The notes: generated by a model not told the origin, from the sequence alone. 64,000 nucleotides of DNA from Pyrenula massariospora (GCA_021030905.1 JAGFMI010000006.1:868001-932000); one strand, 5' to 3'; shown: positions 1-12,204, counted from the first letter of the stretch. Translations and numbers: made by a program.

Positions 1-457
1 TTACATTATAGTATATAGAAGCTACAAAACTCCCAGCTTTAGGAACCACCTTGGACCAGGATATAGAAGTAGTATCATGAGATCTAGTACATGATTCATC
101 GCTATTTATGCATGCGACTGTCAAATATCAACAAGTGATATGCTTTCAACCTCGGAGATCGCCATCCAATGACCAAATCCCGTATGAAGCTCGTTCTAAT
201 CTAACGCCAATGTCCAACATCCAGGGGTATCTTGAATCCTAAGCCTTTCCATAAACAACGCCCAACGAGCAGTGAATATAAATTTGTAATAATCAAACTT
301 CTTATAGACCAGATCATTTCTTCATGCCACCTCTTCAGATCACCAAAAGGTCTCTAAACCGGAAGCTCACACGTCTCCCATTTCCCTATAATCAATACTG
401 GCCAGATCAAGTTTCTAGCAGAGCTATTTTCGCCACATAAGCCAATAATTTAAAGAC
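1..457. other. Left flank, no gene seen
   Basis: This AT-leaning stretch lies downstream of the zinc-finger gene on the minus strand and presumably includes its 3' UTR. I see no open frame, RNA gene or repeat in it. Confidence 0.6.
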
Positions 458-3400
458 TCAGCTAATTTCGGAATGAGATCTCTTCTTCCGCCATTGTCTT
501 AGGCGTTCAGGCATGGCCTTAAATCTAGACCGTAAACTTGATCTGCGTGTTGGCGAGCTAATTGTTTCCTCAAGTCCTGCAGGCTTCATTGCATCCGTGC
601 CGGAAAGCGTTAGAGCATGTTGGAGATGAAATCCACACATGTTTGTGAGCAACTCTAACGGTCGAGCAACCGCCTTTTCATGTATGAAGATTGGGCCGCC
701 GCGAGACACATGCTTGTCGATGTCTTGGAACTTCCGAGCTGGTACCCCTGTCTGGTCCTTCGATGTTCCTTCTGCGTATGGAGCTGTCACATCATTCCCA
801 GTCCAGGCAATTCGGAGATCTGAGTTGCGGGCAATCTCTTTCAGCCTTTCTGAAGGGGTGAAGCGATTGAACGATGATGATATGAATTTTGACAGGACGC
901 TGGCACCAGTGGAAAGCTGCATAGCAATTTGAACTTGTCCAGTCATCCCGTTGATGAATGCTTTCGCGGCGACGTGTGACCGTATCCGGGGTAGATCCAG
1001 AACAAGCTCGCACTCGGTGACAGCACCTTCCAGGCAGTCAGAAAGTGTTCTTTGCACGAATCGCTTGACCTTGTTGGTTGCCCTAAGATTCATCGACATC
1101 AACAACTGAGGCAGTGATGCAACATCTGGCTTTGTTGATATAGCCTCATATCCAGGCTTGATGCCTGGGGAACGCATGGGCGCCGCTCCATATTTCTGCC
1201 CGTCCTTCAGCTCGGACCAAGTGTGACACATAGTGACCTGCGCCAGCCGATGTCGGACCGTATCCAAGTCGACATTGGAATTCATCAAGAGCGCCGCTAA
1301 CATTTCGAGCATGCGGAGCTGTTCCTCTGCTCTTGGATTCAAGTTGCATTTCTTGCGGCTGCTCGGCGGGATCTGTTCACCGCAATTGACAGAAACGAGA
1401 TGACTTTCGATAATATACGTTCGACTCAAGCTGCTTCTTGCAGCCATATCATTATTCCGATGAGAGCCATGTGAAACGGAACTTGGCTCGTGCGACAAAA
1501 ATTTGAAAACGTTGTCTGTATGAGAAAGTCCGTTTTTACCTAGCAAATATGCGGGATCCAAGGCACATGCTTCGCTGTTAGCGTATTCACGCCGTTCAAG
1601 GCCGTTTTGTGTTGAAGGCCGGTTCTTGTCAAGATGTTCTTTGACATGTGACTGCCAGCGTGTCGATTGGCACGTCGAGCTGACGGTTTGACCGGTGGGA
1701 CATTGCTGACACTGCTTCCTGCATGAGTGACATGACTCTTTATTTTGGCATCGACGTTCCGTGAGACTGTCGCCTATGATTGCACCTTGTCCCTGTCGAT
1801 GGTTGCGGCAGGCACTTCGCAGTATCTTCACTACCCTTTTCACGAGCATTAGTCTCCATACAACCCGCTGTAGTCGTTGTCTCGGGGAAACTGAATGATT
1901 CTGGTCCTCGCCCGGGCTGCCGACTTGACGTGCGGTACCGGAACGGCCCTTGCTGATACAACAGATAACACACTTGCATTTCGGACACGACACGGTCTGT
2001 CTCAGACTGACGATGGTTTGGAAGACCAGATGATGGCAAAGGGGGCAGCTAGCATTGACGTGGATTAGGTTGGTCGTTCCCAGCACGTCACCTCTTGAAC
2101 GCGTCGAAGTTCTTGATCCCTTTTGGGCCTCTGGTGCTAAAGACGGACTATTCGCTAGGGCTTTTAGCGGCTTACTTATATGCCTGAATCTAGAATAATC
2201 CCGAAGATAGTACGTAGCTGAAGGACGGCTTCGATGTCCCATATGTTTCTGTCGGATGCTAGAGGATGAACCATGGTTCAGAGAAGGCTCGGTGAAGGAA
2301 TGAAGTAGGGCTTGGCAATGGTCCCCAACTGCGTCGCGGTAATCGCTGCGCGCACTCACGCCCTCGATGAGAAACTTTTCATATCTAGTGGAACTGCCTA
2401 GTTTGGAAGGCTGGGCTGGACCTCCTTGATCCTGTTTCCTGGGACTGGATGAACGAGCCTTTTTGTTGCCGACATTTTCTTGAACGCAGGCTGATCGAGT
2501 GCGAGTCCTGCCACGAGTACATTGAGATGCAGAGGCACTGTGAAGACCATAGCCTCCGGCACTAAAGCCAGGCCCTGATGCCGGAGCGTAGCCAGGACCT
2601 TGAAACCCTTGAGAGTCTTCCTGATAATAGTTGGATGGTCCAGCGCCGCCACCACCTCCGTCATGTTCATAAGACGGACCATTGCTCCATTGATCATTGT
2701 TGTTATCACTTTGGTCGTTGTCGCCGTCATTACTGTCGTCATCGTCGTCGTCATCGCCGCCATCGCCACCGTCAGCATCGTCCATTTCGACGTCCCCTGG
2801 AGGCCACTCCCACTGCCATTCTTCCATCGTATAAGGGCCGGATATCTTCCTTTCCCAGTGCTTGGCGACGTGTTCGATAAAAGTAGTTGGATCACGAAAT
2901 AATTTGCCACAGAGACCGCAATGTCTTTTGAATATAGCGTATCGATTCTGAGGACATGGTTCCAATTGTCTAGAAGACATTCCGTGGTCTTTTGACACGT
3001 GGGGGGATATCTTGTCTCTTCTTGGGAAGATTTTGGGGCAATCATGGACTGGGCAGTGCCAATTGAATACATTCGTCTCCTCATGTCGCTGCCAGTTCCA
3101 TTTTGTCCTGAAGGTCTCTCCGCAGCCGCAGGTGCAGCCGAATTTACGCTCGTCGCTTTGAGGAGTACGGATGGTATTCTTCTGATCGGCATTGGCACGA
3201 CATGCGGCATGGTCGACTTGAAACTGAGCTGAATTGTCAGGAAGGCTAGAGTGAGGAGTGTGAGCATCATCAGATCGTCTTCTGGAAGTGTTTATTTCAG
3301 AGAGCCAATGGCAGACGGTGTCCACGGAGTTATTGAGAAGGAGAGCCTCCAAATGTCTTCGTTCATCATCTGTAGGCCATGGCGGGAAGCGAATGCCTGA

Positions 3401-4264
3401 CTCTGATGATCGAGAAATGGCACTCGTGGGGCTTAGGAAGTTAGGATCTTCGTTAGGCTCTGTTTTGATAGCTTTCAATGCTTGGCGTTGCACCTTTCTC
3501 GGTACATCCTTTCCTTTACCCTTGCGAGATTGCCGGCTCTTCTGACTCCTTGTTGCTCTTGCTGATGGACTTCGCGAAGCTCCAACATTCTCATGACGAT
3601 CTACAAGAGCCGTCCTTGTATGACCCATCTGCAACGTTGTGGCAGTGTCCCAGGACGAGACAGCTGCTGAACTAGATGGGTAGCCGATCTGAGGACTAAT
3701 TATCGTGGGTGCAGTCCTCGGTGACGGTTGATGTTGTAAGGCAGCTCCGATGCCAACAGTGGTCTCCCTTGTCGGATATTGTTGCTGTGGGGTTGCCACC
3801 TGGCTCTGGCGCCTGACATATTCCTGCCTTTCATTGTCTGAGCCACCTACAGCGCTTGATGGGAAGGAAGTCGGTAAGGTCGATCCATGCTGGTTGCTAG
3901 ATATTAGGGAGTCGTCCTCATATTCAGATACGTCCATGTGAGATGTGTCATAGTCAAAATCGGGTCGCTCTCCGCCTAGCGTATTGTCATGGAGATTGGG
4001 AGGGTGAGAGCTAGCTTGTGGTGTGCTGCTGCCGGCATAGGAATGAGAGGCGTCATTGTGCGGTGACTGTAATTGTTGAGCTTGATCGAACTCGGCCAGT
4101 GGAAAGGAGCGGGGTATTTGATTGAGGTGGGGATTTTGGTGAGGAATTTCGCCGTAGAGTAGACGGTCAAATTCGTTGTGATCGGGATGCTCTGGAGGAA
4201 GGAGCGTCTGGTTTAGCCCTGTATTGAATGGTGGGTAGTTGTAAGGATAGTTATAACCGTCCAT
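458..4264 (-). CDS. Large C2H2 zinc-finger protein
   Basis: This single long frame encodes about 1268 residues and probably acts as a nuclear transcription regulator; the target is unknown. The N-terminal third is rich in Ser, Pro and Gln. A basic Lys/Arg patch (KSRQSRKGKGKD) near residue 245 could be a nuclear localisation signal. Around residues 370-470 there are three finger-like units: an atypical FGCTCGCGETF unit, then WHCPVHDCPKIF with C-X4-C...H-X4-H spacing, then RHCGLCGKLF with C-X2-C...H-X4-H spacing. A run of Asp and Asn follows near residue 505. Two CxxC pairs (CPLC, CPKC) near residue 740 could form a further zinc site. I chose the ATG at 4264 (MDGYNYPYNY) because the upstream ATG at 4363 adds 33 low-information residues. 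The C-terminal half has no domain I recognise. An unseen intron remains possible, although the frame is open throughout. Confidence 0.8.
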   Translation of the reverse strand: MDGYNYPYNYPPFNTGLNQTLLPPEHPDHNEFDRLLYGEIPHQNPHLNQIPRSFPLAEFDQAQQLQSPHNDASHSYAGSSTPQASSHPPNLHDNTLGGERPDFDYDTSHMDVSEYEDDSLISSNQHGSTLPTSFPSSAVGGSDNERQEYVRRQSQVATPQQQYPTRETTVGIGAALQHQPSPRTAPTIISPQIGYPSSSAAVSSWDTATTLQMGHTRTALVDRHENVGASRSPSARATRSQKSRQSRKGKGKDVPRKVQRQALKAIKTEPNEDPNFLSPTSAISRSSESGIRFPPWPTDDERRHLEALLLNNSVDTVCHWLSEINTSRRRSDDAHTPHSSLPDNSAQFQVDHAACRANADQKNTIRTPQSDERKFGCTCGCGETFRTKWNWQRHEETNVFNWHCPVHDCPKIFPRRDKISPHVSKDHGMSSRQLEPCPQNRYAIFKRHCGLCGKLFRDPTTFIEHVAKHWERKISGPYTMEEWQWEWPPGDVEMDDADGGDGGDDDDDDDSNDGDNDQSDNNNDQWSNGPSYEHDGGGGGAGPSNYYQEDSQGFQGPGYAPASGPGFSAGGYGLHSASASQCTRGRTRTRSACVQENVGNKKARSSSPRKQDQGGPAQPSKLGSSTRYEKFLIEGVSARSDYRDAVGDHCQALLHSFTEPSLNHGSSSSIRQKHMGHRSRPSATYYLRDYSRFRHISKPLKALANSPSLAPEAQKGSRTSTRSRGDVLGTTNLIHVNASCPLCHHLVFQTIVSLRQTVSCPKCKCVICCISKGRSGTARQVGSPGEDQNHSVSPRQRLQRVVWRLMLVKRVVKILRSACRNHRQGQGAIIGDSLTERRCQNKESCHSCRKQCQQCPTGQTVSSTCQSTRWQSHVKEHLDKNRPSTQNGLERREYANSEACALDPAYLLGKNGLSHTDNVFKFLSHEPSSVSHGSHRNNDMAARSSLSRTYIIESHLVSVNCGEQIPPSSRKKCNLNPRAEEQLRMLEMLAALLMNSNVDLDTVRHRLAQVTMCHTWSELKDGQKYGAAPMRSPGIKPGYEAISTKPDVASLPQLLMSMNLRATNKVKRFVQRTLSDCLEGAVTECELVLDLPRIRSHVAAKAFINGMTGQVQIAMQLSTGASVLSKFISSSFNRFTPSERLKEIARNSDLRIAWTGNDVTAPYAEGTSKDQTGVPARKFQDIDKHVSRGGPIFIHEKAVARPLELLTNMCGFHLQHALTLSGTDAMKPAGLEETISSPTRRSSLRSRFKAMPERLRQWRKKRSHSEIS

Positions 4265-5695
4265 GGTGGGATGGTGTGCAGCCAAGATCGAGGGCACTTT
4301 CACCGCCGGGGGAGATAATGATGGCTCTGGGGTCGAGGTTAATTGATCACAACACCACGACAAGGAAAGATGTCAATTATGGCCAAATAACAGAGGAGAT
4401 CATCTTGCCATGCTCAAGTCACGAAGATGGAGAAGGAAAGAACTGATGATGATGAGAATTGGAGGAAGTAAGGGTTCGCCCTGTGGTTCATGGCCAGCTG
4501 GGGGGAGGAGGGCGCAGTTGCGCAGGATCGCGTCCTCAGCCACCACCCCTACCATCCAATGCACGCCCATTCAGGCTCCACGAGAATGGAGAAGCTGCAA
4601 TCGATTGCTCAATGCGCAAAACTAGAGATCAGTCCGAGCCTTTCTAGACACGACTTTGATGTCTTCGGCCCTGCACACGACATGTCAGCGTTGGAAGATG
4701 GAGAAAAGACAACAACCAGGGAGGAGTTTCTCGAGCGGGAGGAGCCGCACTCGCTGTCACACGAGGGACACACCGTCATCATGGCCCCCAACTCGAGCAA
4801 TCCACGCGCTCGCCCAATCCGGCGACCGCCAATGCACGCTGAAAGACGAAAGCATACTAAAACTCCTAAGTTAGCCATTCCCTGCAATCTCGTCCCCTCG
4901 GCTTTTATCTTTCGCTGCAAATCCATGGCAATGCTGCAAGATTCCCCGATTTGTGACGTCTAGTTAACGTTTGAACTCTGTTGGGAAAGGGTTATGGGAC
5001 GACGCCCCCCTTGCTCATCATGGCACGTGTGGGTACCAAGCAGATAGCCCTTAGCGCTTTCGTGAACCTACAATCTCCATTTCTTCTCAGTTCGCCGGAA
5101 CAGGTAAAGTTCGGTCATATTGAGTCTACTCTTTCAAGCACTCAGACGGAGAGTTTGCAAAGTTTAAGGCAATAACGAGCTGATAGAAAGACTTCAGCCG
5201 TCTGGTCGTACCGAAATAGCTTGTCACCACATCTTATGTAAATATAGCCGGTGAAAGCTGGCTTTCTGCAATTTGGCGCGCCTGTATCGACAACGGTAGG
5301 GGACAAGATGTGCAATTCTAAGTGGTTAGGAATAACGTTGGGAACTTGGACAAAGGCGCATTGTGCTCCGAGAGATTCAAAGTGAGACAAAATCTAAAGC
5401 TAGTATTTTGTGTCAGAAAGAGATCTCAAGAGAATACCGGTAAGACACATTGCGAATGAAATTTTTATTTTCTGTCGCTCGATCTACGTACGTGAAGCCT
5501 GCTGCACCTTGATGCCACACCATGTTTCCATGCCAATGTCCTCTGGGTATCTGTCACGCCTCCGTCCGCACCCCTTGAGCCCTGCAGCAAAGAGCTTCAG
5601 GGTCTATAGCCTGAACAAAAGATATTACCAGTAACTCCACGCTAATAACCACAGATGCATTCACCTCACCAAACATCATCTGCTGACCGTCGCCT
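4265..5695. other. Intergenic, 1.4 kb, no gene seen
   Basis: This lies between the zinc-finger start and the RPD3 stop, so it should hold the zinc-finger promoter and the RPD3 3' UTR. Only short overlapping open frames on both strands occur, none with a recognisable domain. Confidence 0.55.
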
Positions 5696-7755
5696 TTATT
5701 CTTCCGCCTTTGCTACAGCTTCTGTGGCAGCCTCGGCGGCCAGATTCTCCTCCTCGCGTTCCGCCTCTCCTTCAGCGCGCGCTTCAAGCTTTGCTTCCTC
5801 GGAAATGGCTTCTTCCCCTACTGTGGCTGCAGCAACATCGCTGGGCCCAGCTTCAGTCGTAGTTGCACCAGGATGATCCGATTGCGGTGATTCTGGTGGA
5901 GTCTCCTCTTGTAGGACTCCAGGAACTGTTTCGGCGTCCACGGCCGCGTCGGCTGCATCTCCTACATCCTCCATCGACACGTCATTATTTTCTTCTGCAG
6001 CTTGTGAGGAATGTGCGGCTGAAATATTTGATTGTTGATCTTGATCTGCCATCTCCTCATCCGCGTCATTATTGTCAGCAACCGACATCGACGATGCCTG
6101 TTGAGGGGTGCCCGCTCCGCTATCAATACCCGAATCAGGGAGGTCGTCGAGATTTCGGTAATCTGTTCTGTCTCTTCTTTTTCGACCGGGAGCCTGATGT
6201 CGGATACCATTAGCCTCATTGATTTCTTCGTCTTCGCTTTCGCTGAGCTCTCCGTCCTTCTCTACCATCTGGTCCATGCGCCTTTTTGTGTTCCGCTTAT
6301 CTGGATTTTCATCAGCATCAAGATCATCAAGCTCTGCCTCATCTTCATCGTTCAAGGCCCCCAACGATTCCCGGGGTACATCGGTCATCGGGACCGAAGG
6401 TGCTGGGTTCACATGACGGAGATTATCAATCACTTGGTTCCTAATTTTCTCAAGGTAATCTTTCGAGTTTGCGTTTTCCATGTTCGATGGTCGCACGTCG
6501 AGCTGGTAATCTGGCGCGTAGTACTTTTACAAACGTTAGTGCCAGGATCCGAATTCCTGAGCGGTTCACGTACCTCGTAATAATCGTTATAGGGCAGACT
6601 TTGATCCATATGCTCGCCTACTAAAAGACCGGTCTCATATGCCCACGTCCGCGCTACATTGCGCATGGTGTAACCACCACCTCCAAGAACCAACGTAGGA
6701 AGCTTGTAGCTTTTAACAAAATTGACACAATTTGCGTGTCCATTCATACTGAGATTGAAGCATCCTAAGCGATCACCTGACAAGCTGTCGCCACCACATT
6801 GCAGAACCACAGCTTCAGGCTGATACCAATCCATAACGTGTTTGATGACTGGCTCGAAAATACCCTTGTAGGACGCGTCGTTGATGCCATCTCGCAAAGG
6901 GAAATTTATAGAGTAGTATTTTCCAGTACCAACTCCAATATCGCGGAGCTCCCCAGTTCCAGGAAAATATTCCCCATACTTGTGGAAGGAAACAGTCATA
7001 ACACGATCGGTGGTATAGAAGGCCTCTTCAACGCCATCTCCATGGTGGACATCAATGTCAATATACAGAACTCTTTTCTTGAAGCGGAGAAGCTCAATAA
7101 TGCCCAATACAATATCTGTGATGGACATTAGGTAAAGTTCGGACAATCAAAGGAGGTCCTTTACCATTTATATAGCAGAATCCACTAGCTTCGCTCTTCT
7201 TTGCATGATGCAGTCCGCCAGCCCAGTTGACGGCGACATCTGCCTTGCCGCGATTCAATCTGGCAGCACCCTCCATACTGCCTCCGGCGCTGATAGAGCA
7301 AAACTCAAATAGGCCGTCAAAAACTGGGCTATCGTCTCCCACGCTGTATTTTGTCTGCTCCTTTGAATATGAATCCATGTTGTCCGGTGTTACCTTCTGC
7401 AAGAAATCAACGTATTCATCGGTATGAAATTGTGTCATCTCAAATTTTGAGGCGGGCTTCGCGCGCTATGAACAACTCCATTAGCAAAAGTCCACCGAAC
7501 GCACAAGGCTAGCTCCAGCAAGGGAATACAGCCCAGACCCTGGAAACATACATAGATCTCCATTTTCTTATAAAGCCCGTAGTTCATGACAAGACTATGC
7601 GCAAGCCGTATCCTGTGCGGCTTCATGGGATGACCAGCGGTATAAGCATAGTTTCCCACGTCTGAATCGTAGAAGTAGGCCACCCGGTCTTTGCGCGATC
7701 CGCCATTAAGGTTCGGATTGTCAACAGGAGGGAACAGACTTGAGCCCACCGCCAT
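5696..7755 (-). CDS. RPD3: Class I histone deacetylase RPD3
   Basis: This is the catalytic zinc-dependent lysine deacetylase of Rpd3/Sin3-type repressor complexes and acts in the nucleus. Four exons (7755-7552, 7465-7165, 7115-6574, 6523-5696) join in frame to 624 residues, a normal fungal length. Catalytic-site features are intact: the His pair in [17 protein letters not shown], the zinc ligands in DIDVHHGDG and [11 protein letters not shown], and the transition-state Tyr in GGGGYTMRN. After the deacetylase domain (about residues 20-390), the last exon encodes a long acidic tail rich in Glu, Asp and Ala with an embedded [10 protein letters not shown] basic patch. Such tails are usual in filamentous-fungal Rpd3/RpdA. 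Introns are 47-86 nt with GT...AG ends. The start ATG opens [10 protein letters not shown], directly before the conserved [21 protein letters not shown] stretch. Confidence 0.97.
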
Positions 7756-8346
7756 TCTTGACGGTGGTTAGTCGCTCTAAGAGATTCTCAGGGCTGCCTA
7801 AATGCTCGAAGAGGACGCTGGCTTTGCTACAGTGATACGCTGTGGAACAGGTAATTAGTATTTTAATGATTAGCGGATATAGGAAGTTTTCGAGGTGTCA
7901 AAGAGCTAGGAGGATTTTCAAGTTGACAGATAGTAGACGGAGAGAAAATACTGGAGAGCTTTGAGCATTTCTGTGAGATTGAATGAACAGTATCTCCAGG
8001 ACCCTACTCCGTAGCACATACGGGAAACTTTCCCTGGCGGAGCGAAATGCGCTAACCCGTATCTGCTCCTATCAAGCTGGGAGCGCGGGAGCCTCATCGT
8101 TGCCGAATCCTACCGCGTTGCGGAACTACAGTAGCTAACATAGTGAAAGATGCACGAGAAGTGCTACTTCCTGGTTGAACATACGATCGGTCAAGGCTTT
8201 ACTTCTGGGTCTGGAGAATTTGACACGTGGGTGCTGCTATGCCTCCCATGACCGTAGGTTGGGGAGCATTGATATGCATCATTCTGGTCTACAGCTTACA
8301 ATAGAGAGATCCCATTCAGACCCTGGGTACTTCGGTGCAAGTGATG
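7756..8346. other. Intergenic, RPD3 promoter and HAS1 3' flank
   Basis: These 590 bases upstream of RPD3 and downstream of HAS1 hold no supportable gene. The RPD3 promoter should lie near 7756-8000; I see no clear TATA box. Confidence 0.5.
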
Positions 8347-10229
8347 CTAGTCGCTTTCCTTATGATGCTTGCGCTTGAACTTCAGACCCTGCTTTGGCTG
8401 ACTGCCATATGATCTCCTCCCACTGTGTTTCTTGTCTCGGCTCATACTGGACCCAAGTACGAGGTCTATCCGTGGAGGCGTTGCAAATCCAAAACTTTTC
8501 GCGACCTTGACCAGGTCAAGCTTATGGACATCGAAAACTGAACGTAGAGAATGAGAAGCATAAGCTTGCAGGTAGCTACGATATCCATCTTTTGCCGACT
8601 ATGAGCATCGTTAGTGTGCACCTAAGGATGAATCATGGAAGCACTGACCTTGTTGAGGTAGTAGTTCTGCCCGATCAGTTTTTCTAGTTGAGATTGCACG
8701 TTGACAATCTTCTTCGCAGGAAACTCAAATTCTACTACAGGCACACGTGCCTCCTTTAACTGTGATAGAAAGCCAACTTCGGACGGTTGAAGAAACATCA
8801 GGCTTCGACCTTTCCCGTTCGCCCCCCGAGCTGTGCGGCCAACGCGGTGTATGTAATCTTTAGGATCATCAGGCGGGTCAAACTGAACGATCCAATCCAC
8901 GGCTGGAATGTCCAGCCCTCGGGCAGCGACATCCGTACATATAAGCGTCGCGTGTTTGGCGTTGCAAAATTCAAAAAATGTGTTGGTGCGCTTTTGCTGC
9001 TTTTGTTTGCCATGAAGATCAAGGACAGGCAAATCAATATAATTCAAGAGCTCCGCGTGGTACTTGACACAATTACAACTGGAGAGAAACACAATTATCT
9101 TCTTCTTTGGATTGCGTTTGAGGAAAGAAAATAGAAGTAGGAAGCGCTTGTCCGAGTCACATATGACATAGCCCTGTTCCAGTCCTTCGACCGTGCTGTG
9201 TTCTTTTCGGTGATCAACATTGATATAGAGCGGACCGGGTCTGAGCGAGATTCTTGCAAGATCTTCAACCTTTGTGGTTTGCGTGGCTGAAAAAAGCATC
9301 GTCTGTCTGTCTTCCTTCGGTAGTATCTTGATAATCTGTCGCATTTCGTCTTCGAATCCAACTTCAAGAATTCTATCCGCCTCGTCTATCACCAGTGCTT
9401 TGATATTTTTGAACACAAAACCCTCGGTATTTCGAAGGTGATCTAGCAATCGACCTGGGGTTGCGACTAAGAGATTCACGCCTTTTGAAAGCTTCTCTGC
9501 TTCCGCCCTCCTATTTGCACCTCCAATCACAATCCCATAAGTCTGCGAGTGATATTGCATAAGCTCTCTAGCAACCCCGAATATCTGGAGAGCGAGTTCC
9601 CTGGTTGGTGAGACCACAATAGCGCCTACTCCATTTCGAGGTTTGAATCTCAGAGCACTCAGCATTTCCACCGCTGGAATCAAGAAAGCCAAAGTCTTTC
9701 CAGAGCCTGTTTTGGCCGCACCAAGGACGTCTCTTCCTGCAAGCAATGGCGGTATTCCCCGTTGTTGAATCTCAGTCATCGTCTCAAATCTCATCTCATC
9801 AATCGCCTTCATAGTCTTCTCAGATAAATTTAGACTCTTGAAATTCGCTTTCTCTCCAGCAGAAGGAAAGGATGACATAGATCCAGATGGGAGATTAGAA
9901 AGGTTGATTTCCTCTCTTGCCCGGTTTGCAACATTTCCTCGGTCACCAGTGCCATTCGTAGATTCTTCGTCACTTTGTTGAGGCGAGATTGTGACTGGAG
10001 CAGGCTCATCATCCTCTGATAGATTATCAGTAGTCTCCTGACCGTCGTCACTATGGCCGATTCTTCGCTTCTTGCGCTTGCTCTTTGTCCGGGTAGATGT
10101 TTGGGCGGTAAGCTCGGAGGGGATAATTGCAGGCTTCGAAGAGCCATTCGTTGATAGTGCCTTCGATTCGTCTTGCGCTTTTGCATGCTTCCGTTTCCGC
10201 TTTCTTGAGTGGTCTACCGCCTGTTCCAT
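8347..10229 (-). CDS. HAS1: DEAD-box RNA helicase HAS1, 60S/40S biogenesis
   Basis: This is an ATP-dependent RNA helicase of the nucleolus, needed for pre-rRNA processing in the Has1/DDX18 family. Two exons (10229-8649 and 8598-8347) join across a 50-nt intron to 610 residues. The N-terminus is a lysine/arginine-rich, low-complexity extension. The core shows the Q-motif region, Walker [19 protein letters not shown], the DEAD box [14 protein letters not shown], the SAT motif (LFSATQTTK) and HRVGRTARG, in the right order. The second exon supplies the conserved Has1 tail ([20 protein letters not shown], then [11 protein letters not shown]) and a basic C-terminus, which confirms the splice. Start codons at 10229 or 10244 are equally plausible; the frame is open further upstream without similarity. 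The gene is divergent from RPN11. Confidence 0.96.
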
Positions 10230-10645
10230 ATTTCTGACTGCCATTAAATCAAAGGTTATTCCATCTTTAAGAGTAGATTTCCTGAAACATAGGACGGTCA
10301 ATTGCGGGCGAAACTTTTTTGATTTAGCAGTGCGCCAACCAGCGCAACTCCGATTGGCCAAAGCTCCGCAGGCGGCGGTGGTTGCGTGGTTGTTCACCTT
10401 AGAACATCAGAAAACCTTCAAACCTTCTCCATGACATAAAACCTTTTGACTAGACCGTCCCTCAGCTCTTGCAACCACCCAGATCATTCTTGACAACTTG
10501 CCGACGTCCTCATCCTTTGATTACATTAGCAGAGGAATTTTGCTCTAAATTTACTGAATTTCATTTGCCTCCGAAGTCGCAACCTCGGGCTTTTAAGAGC
10601 TGCAGTCTTTGCAACAACCGCCGACACCGGCAATACACCTTAAGG
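10230..10645. promoter_or_regulatory. Shared divergent promoter HAS1 / RPN11
   Basis: About 415 bases separate the two start codons, so both promoters must lie here. I looked for the PACE element of proteasome genes (GGTGGCAAA) and found only related sequence (GGTGGTTGC on both strands near 10370 and 10480), which is not an exact match. The assignment as a promoter rests on gene order only. Confidence 0.5.
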
Positions 10646-11851
10646 ATGGAGAGGCTTTCTAGAATGCTGCAGGCTGCCCAGATGGGTGGTCAGAGCTCAG
10701 CGCCCGGTCAGGTACGTGTTTAGAGTACACAGCGCAAAACATCGTTACTAGCTCCACCTCTATGTTGCTGACCCATGGCTTCTAGGATACGCCGAATCTC
10801 ATTGACAACTCCGAGACCGTTTACATCTCTTCGCTTGCCCTTCTCAAAATGCTTCGGCATGGCCGAGCGGGAGTGCCAATGGAAGTCATGGGACTCATGT
10901 TAGGAGAATTCGTCGATGATTTTACAGTCAGAGTAGTAGATGTGTTTGCGATGCCGCAATCCGGGACAGGCGTGTCCGTCGAAGCTGTAGATCCAGTTTT
11001 CCAGACAAAAATGATGGACATGCTGCGGCAAACAGGGCGGTATGCTCAAATAATATCGACCACATTACCCTCTTTGCGGAGCTAACGTTCATTGTCACAG
11101 ACCAGAAACCGTGGTAGGCTGGTATCACTCCCATCCGGGCTTTGGCTGCTGGCTCTCCTCTGTCGATATCAATACACAACAATCCTTTGAACAACTGACT
11201 CCACGAGCTGTCGCAGTCGTTGTCGACCCTATACAGTCTGTGAAAGGAAAGGTTGTCATCGACGCATTCCGACTCATTGCTCCGCAGACTCTGATGATGG
11301 GTCAAGAGCCACGGCAAACGACATCGAATCTCGGTCACCTCAACAAGCCCTCCATTCAGGCACTGATACATGGCCTCAACAGACACTACTACAGCATAGG
11401 GATAAACTACAGAAAGACGGGCTTAGAAGAGAATATGCTAATGAACCTGCATAAGCAAGTATGGACCGAAGGACTAGTTATGAAAGATTTCAAGGAAGAG
11501 CGGGAAAGAAATGAAGAAGGGTTAAAGAGACTAGTTAATCTTGCAGAGGGATATGAAAAGCGAGTGAGAGAGGAAGGCGAGTTGACAAAGGAGCAGCTTA
11601 AGACAAGATACGTTGGAAAAGTGGACCCGAAGAAGCGTATGCAAATCGTTGGTTTATATCGCCATCTCTATTGCTAACAGATGATCTCAGATATTGAGGA
11701 CGTGGGCCAGGCTCTCATTGAGGACAATATTGTCGCAGTCTCGAGACAGATGATCGATAAAGAAGCGAGTGTTGCAAAATTAGGAACTGAGAGGTCGAAC
11801 GGACATCAGCAGAACGGGGAAGGATCAATGGAGGTCGACGATGAGCTATAA
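10646..11851 (+). CDS. RPN11: 26S proteasome deubiquitinase RPN11
   Basis: This is the JAMM/MPN+ metalloprotease of the proteasome lid, which removes ubiquitin chains from substrates during degradation. Four exons (10646-10711, 10786-11039, 11101-11636, 11691-11851) join in frame to 338 residues. The JAMM signature is complete: the Glu in [10 protein letters not shown] and the [14 protein letters not shown] motif, which supplies both His, the Ser and the Asp. The C-terminal helical region ([15 protein letters not shown]-like and PKKHIEDVGQ) matches the family. At the last intron two AG acceptors lie 10 nt apart; only the second (exon from 11691) keeps the frame. The extreme C-terminus is longer and more acidic (SMEVDDEL) than in yeast. 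Confidence 0.97.
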
Positions 11852-12204
11852 TGTACCGTCACATTTTAATTTAGGAATTGGTTGGATTCATAGAAATCAG
11901 CGGAGGTGCTGGCAGGGAGTCAACCTGCTCATACCGCCCTTAAATCGCTATTGACACGTTGTTTCGAAAAAGCCGTTATTGTAAGCGTGATTTATCTTTG
12001 AGACGCCTCGCAGTCGTTCATAGCCGATCACATGTGGAAGCGATTTACGAACTGTAAGTTGTTTTGCTTTGCATGTTCAAGAATGTTTGCCACTGTAACC
12101 TACGATCGTTTACAACAAGGGTATCGAAGTTGCACGCTTTCACTGTATGCTGAGGAATTCTGTTATATTGAGTTATATCTTTTCCAAACATTATAAATCA
12201 TAGC
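11852..12204. other. Convergent 3' flanks, no gene seen
   Basis: This short AT-rich interval lies between the stop codons of RPN11 and the F-box-like gene. It probably contains both polyadenylation regions and nothing else that I can see. Confidence 0.6.

Noticed and set aside
2578-2902. His/Arg- and Val/Ile-rich frames opposite the zinc-finger gene
   Set aside because: They are antisense shadows of the Asp/Asn-rich run in the real protein.
10245-10397. Longer HAS1 N-terminus starting at 10397
   Set aside because: The extra 56 residues have no resemblance to Has1, and normal starts lie at 10244 and 10229.
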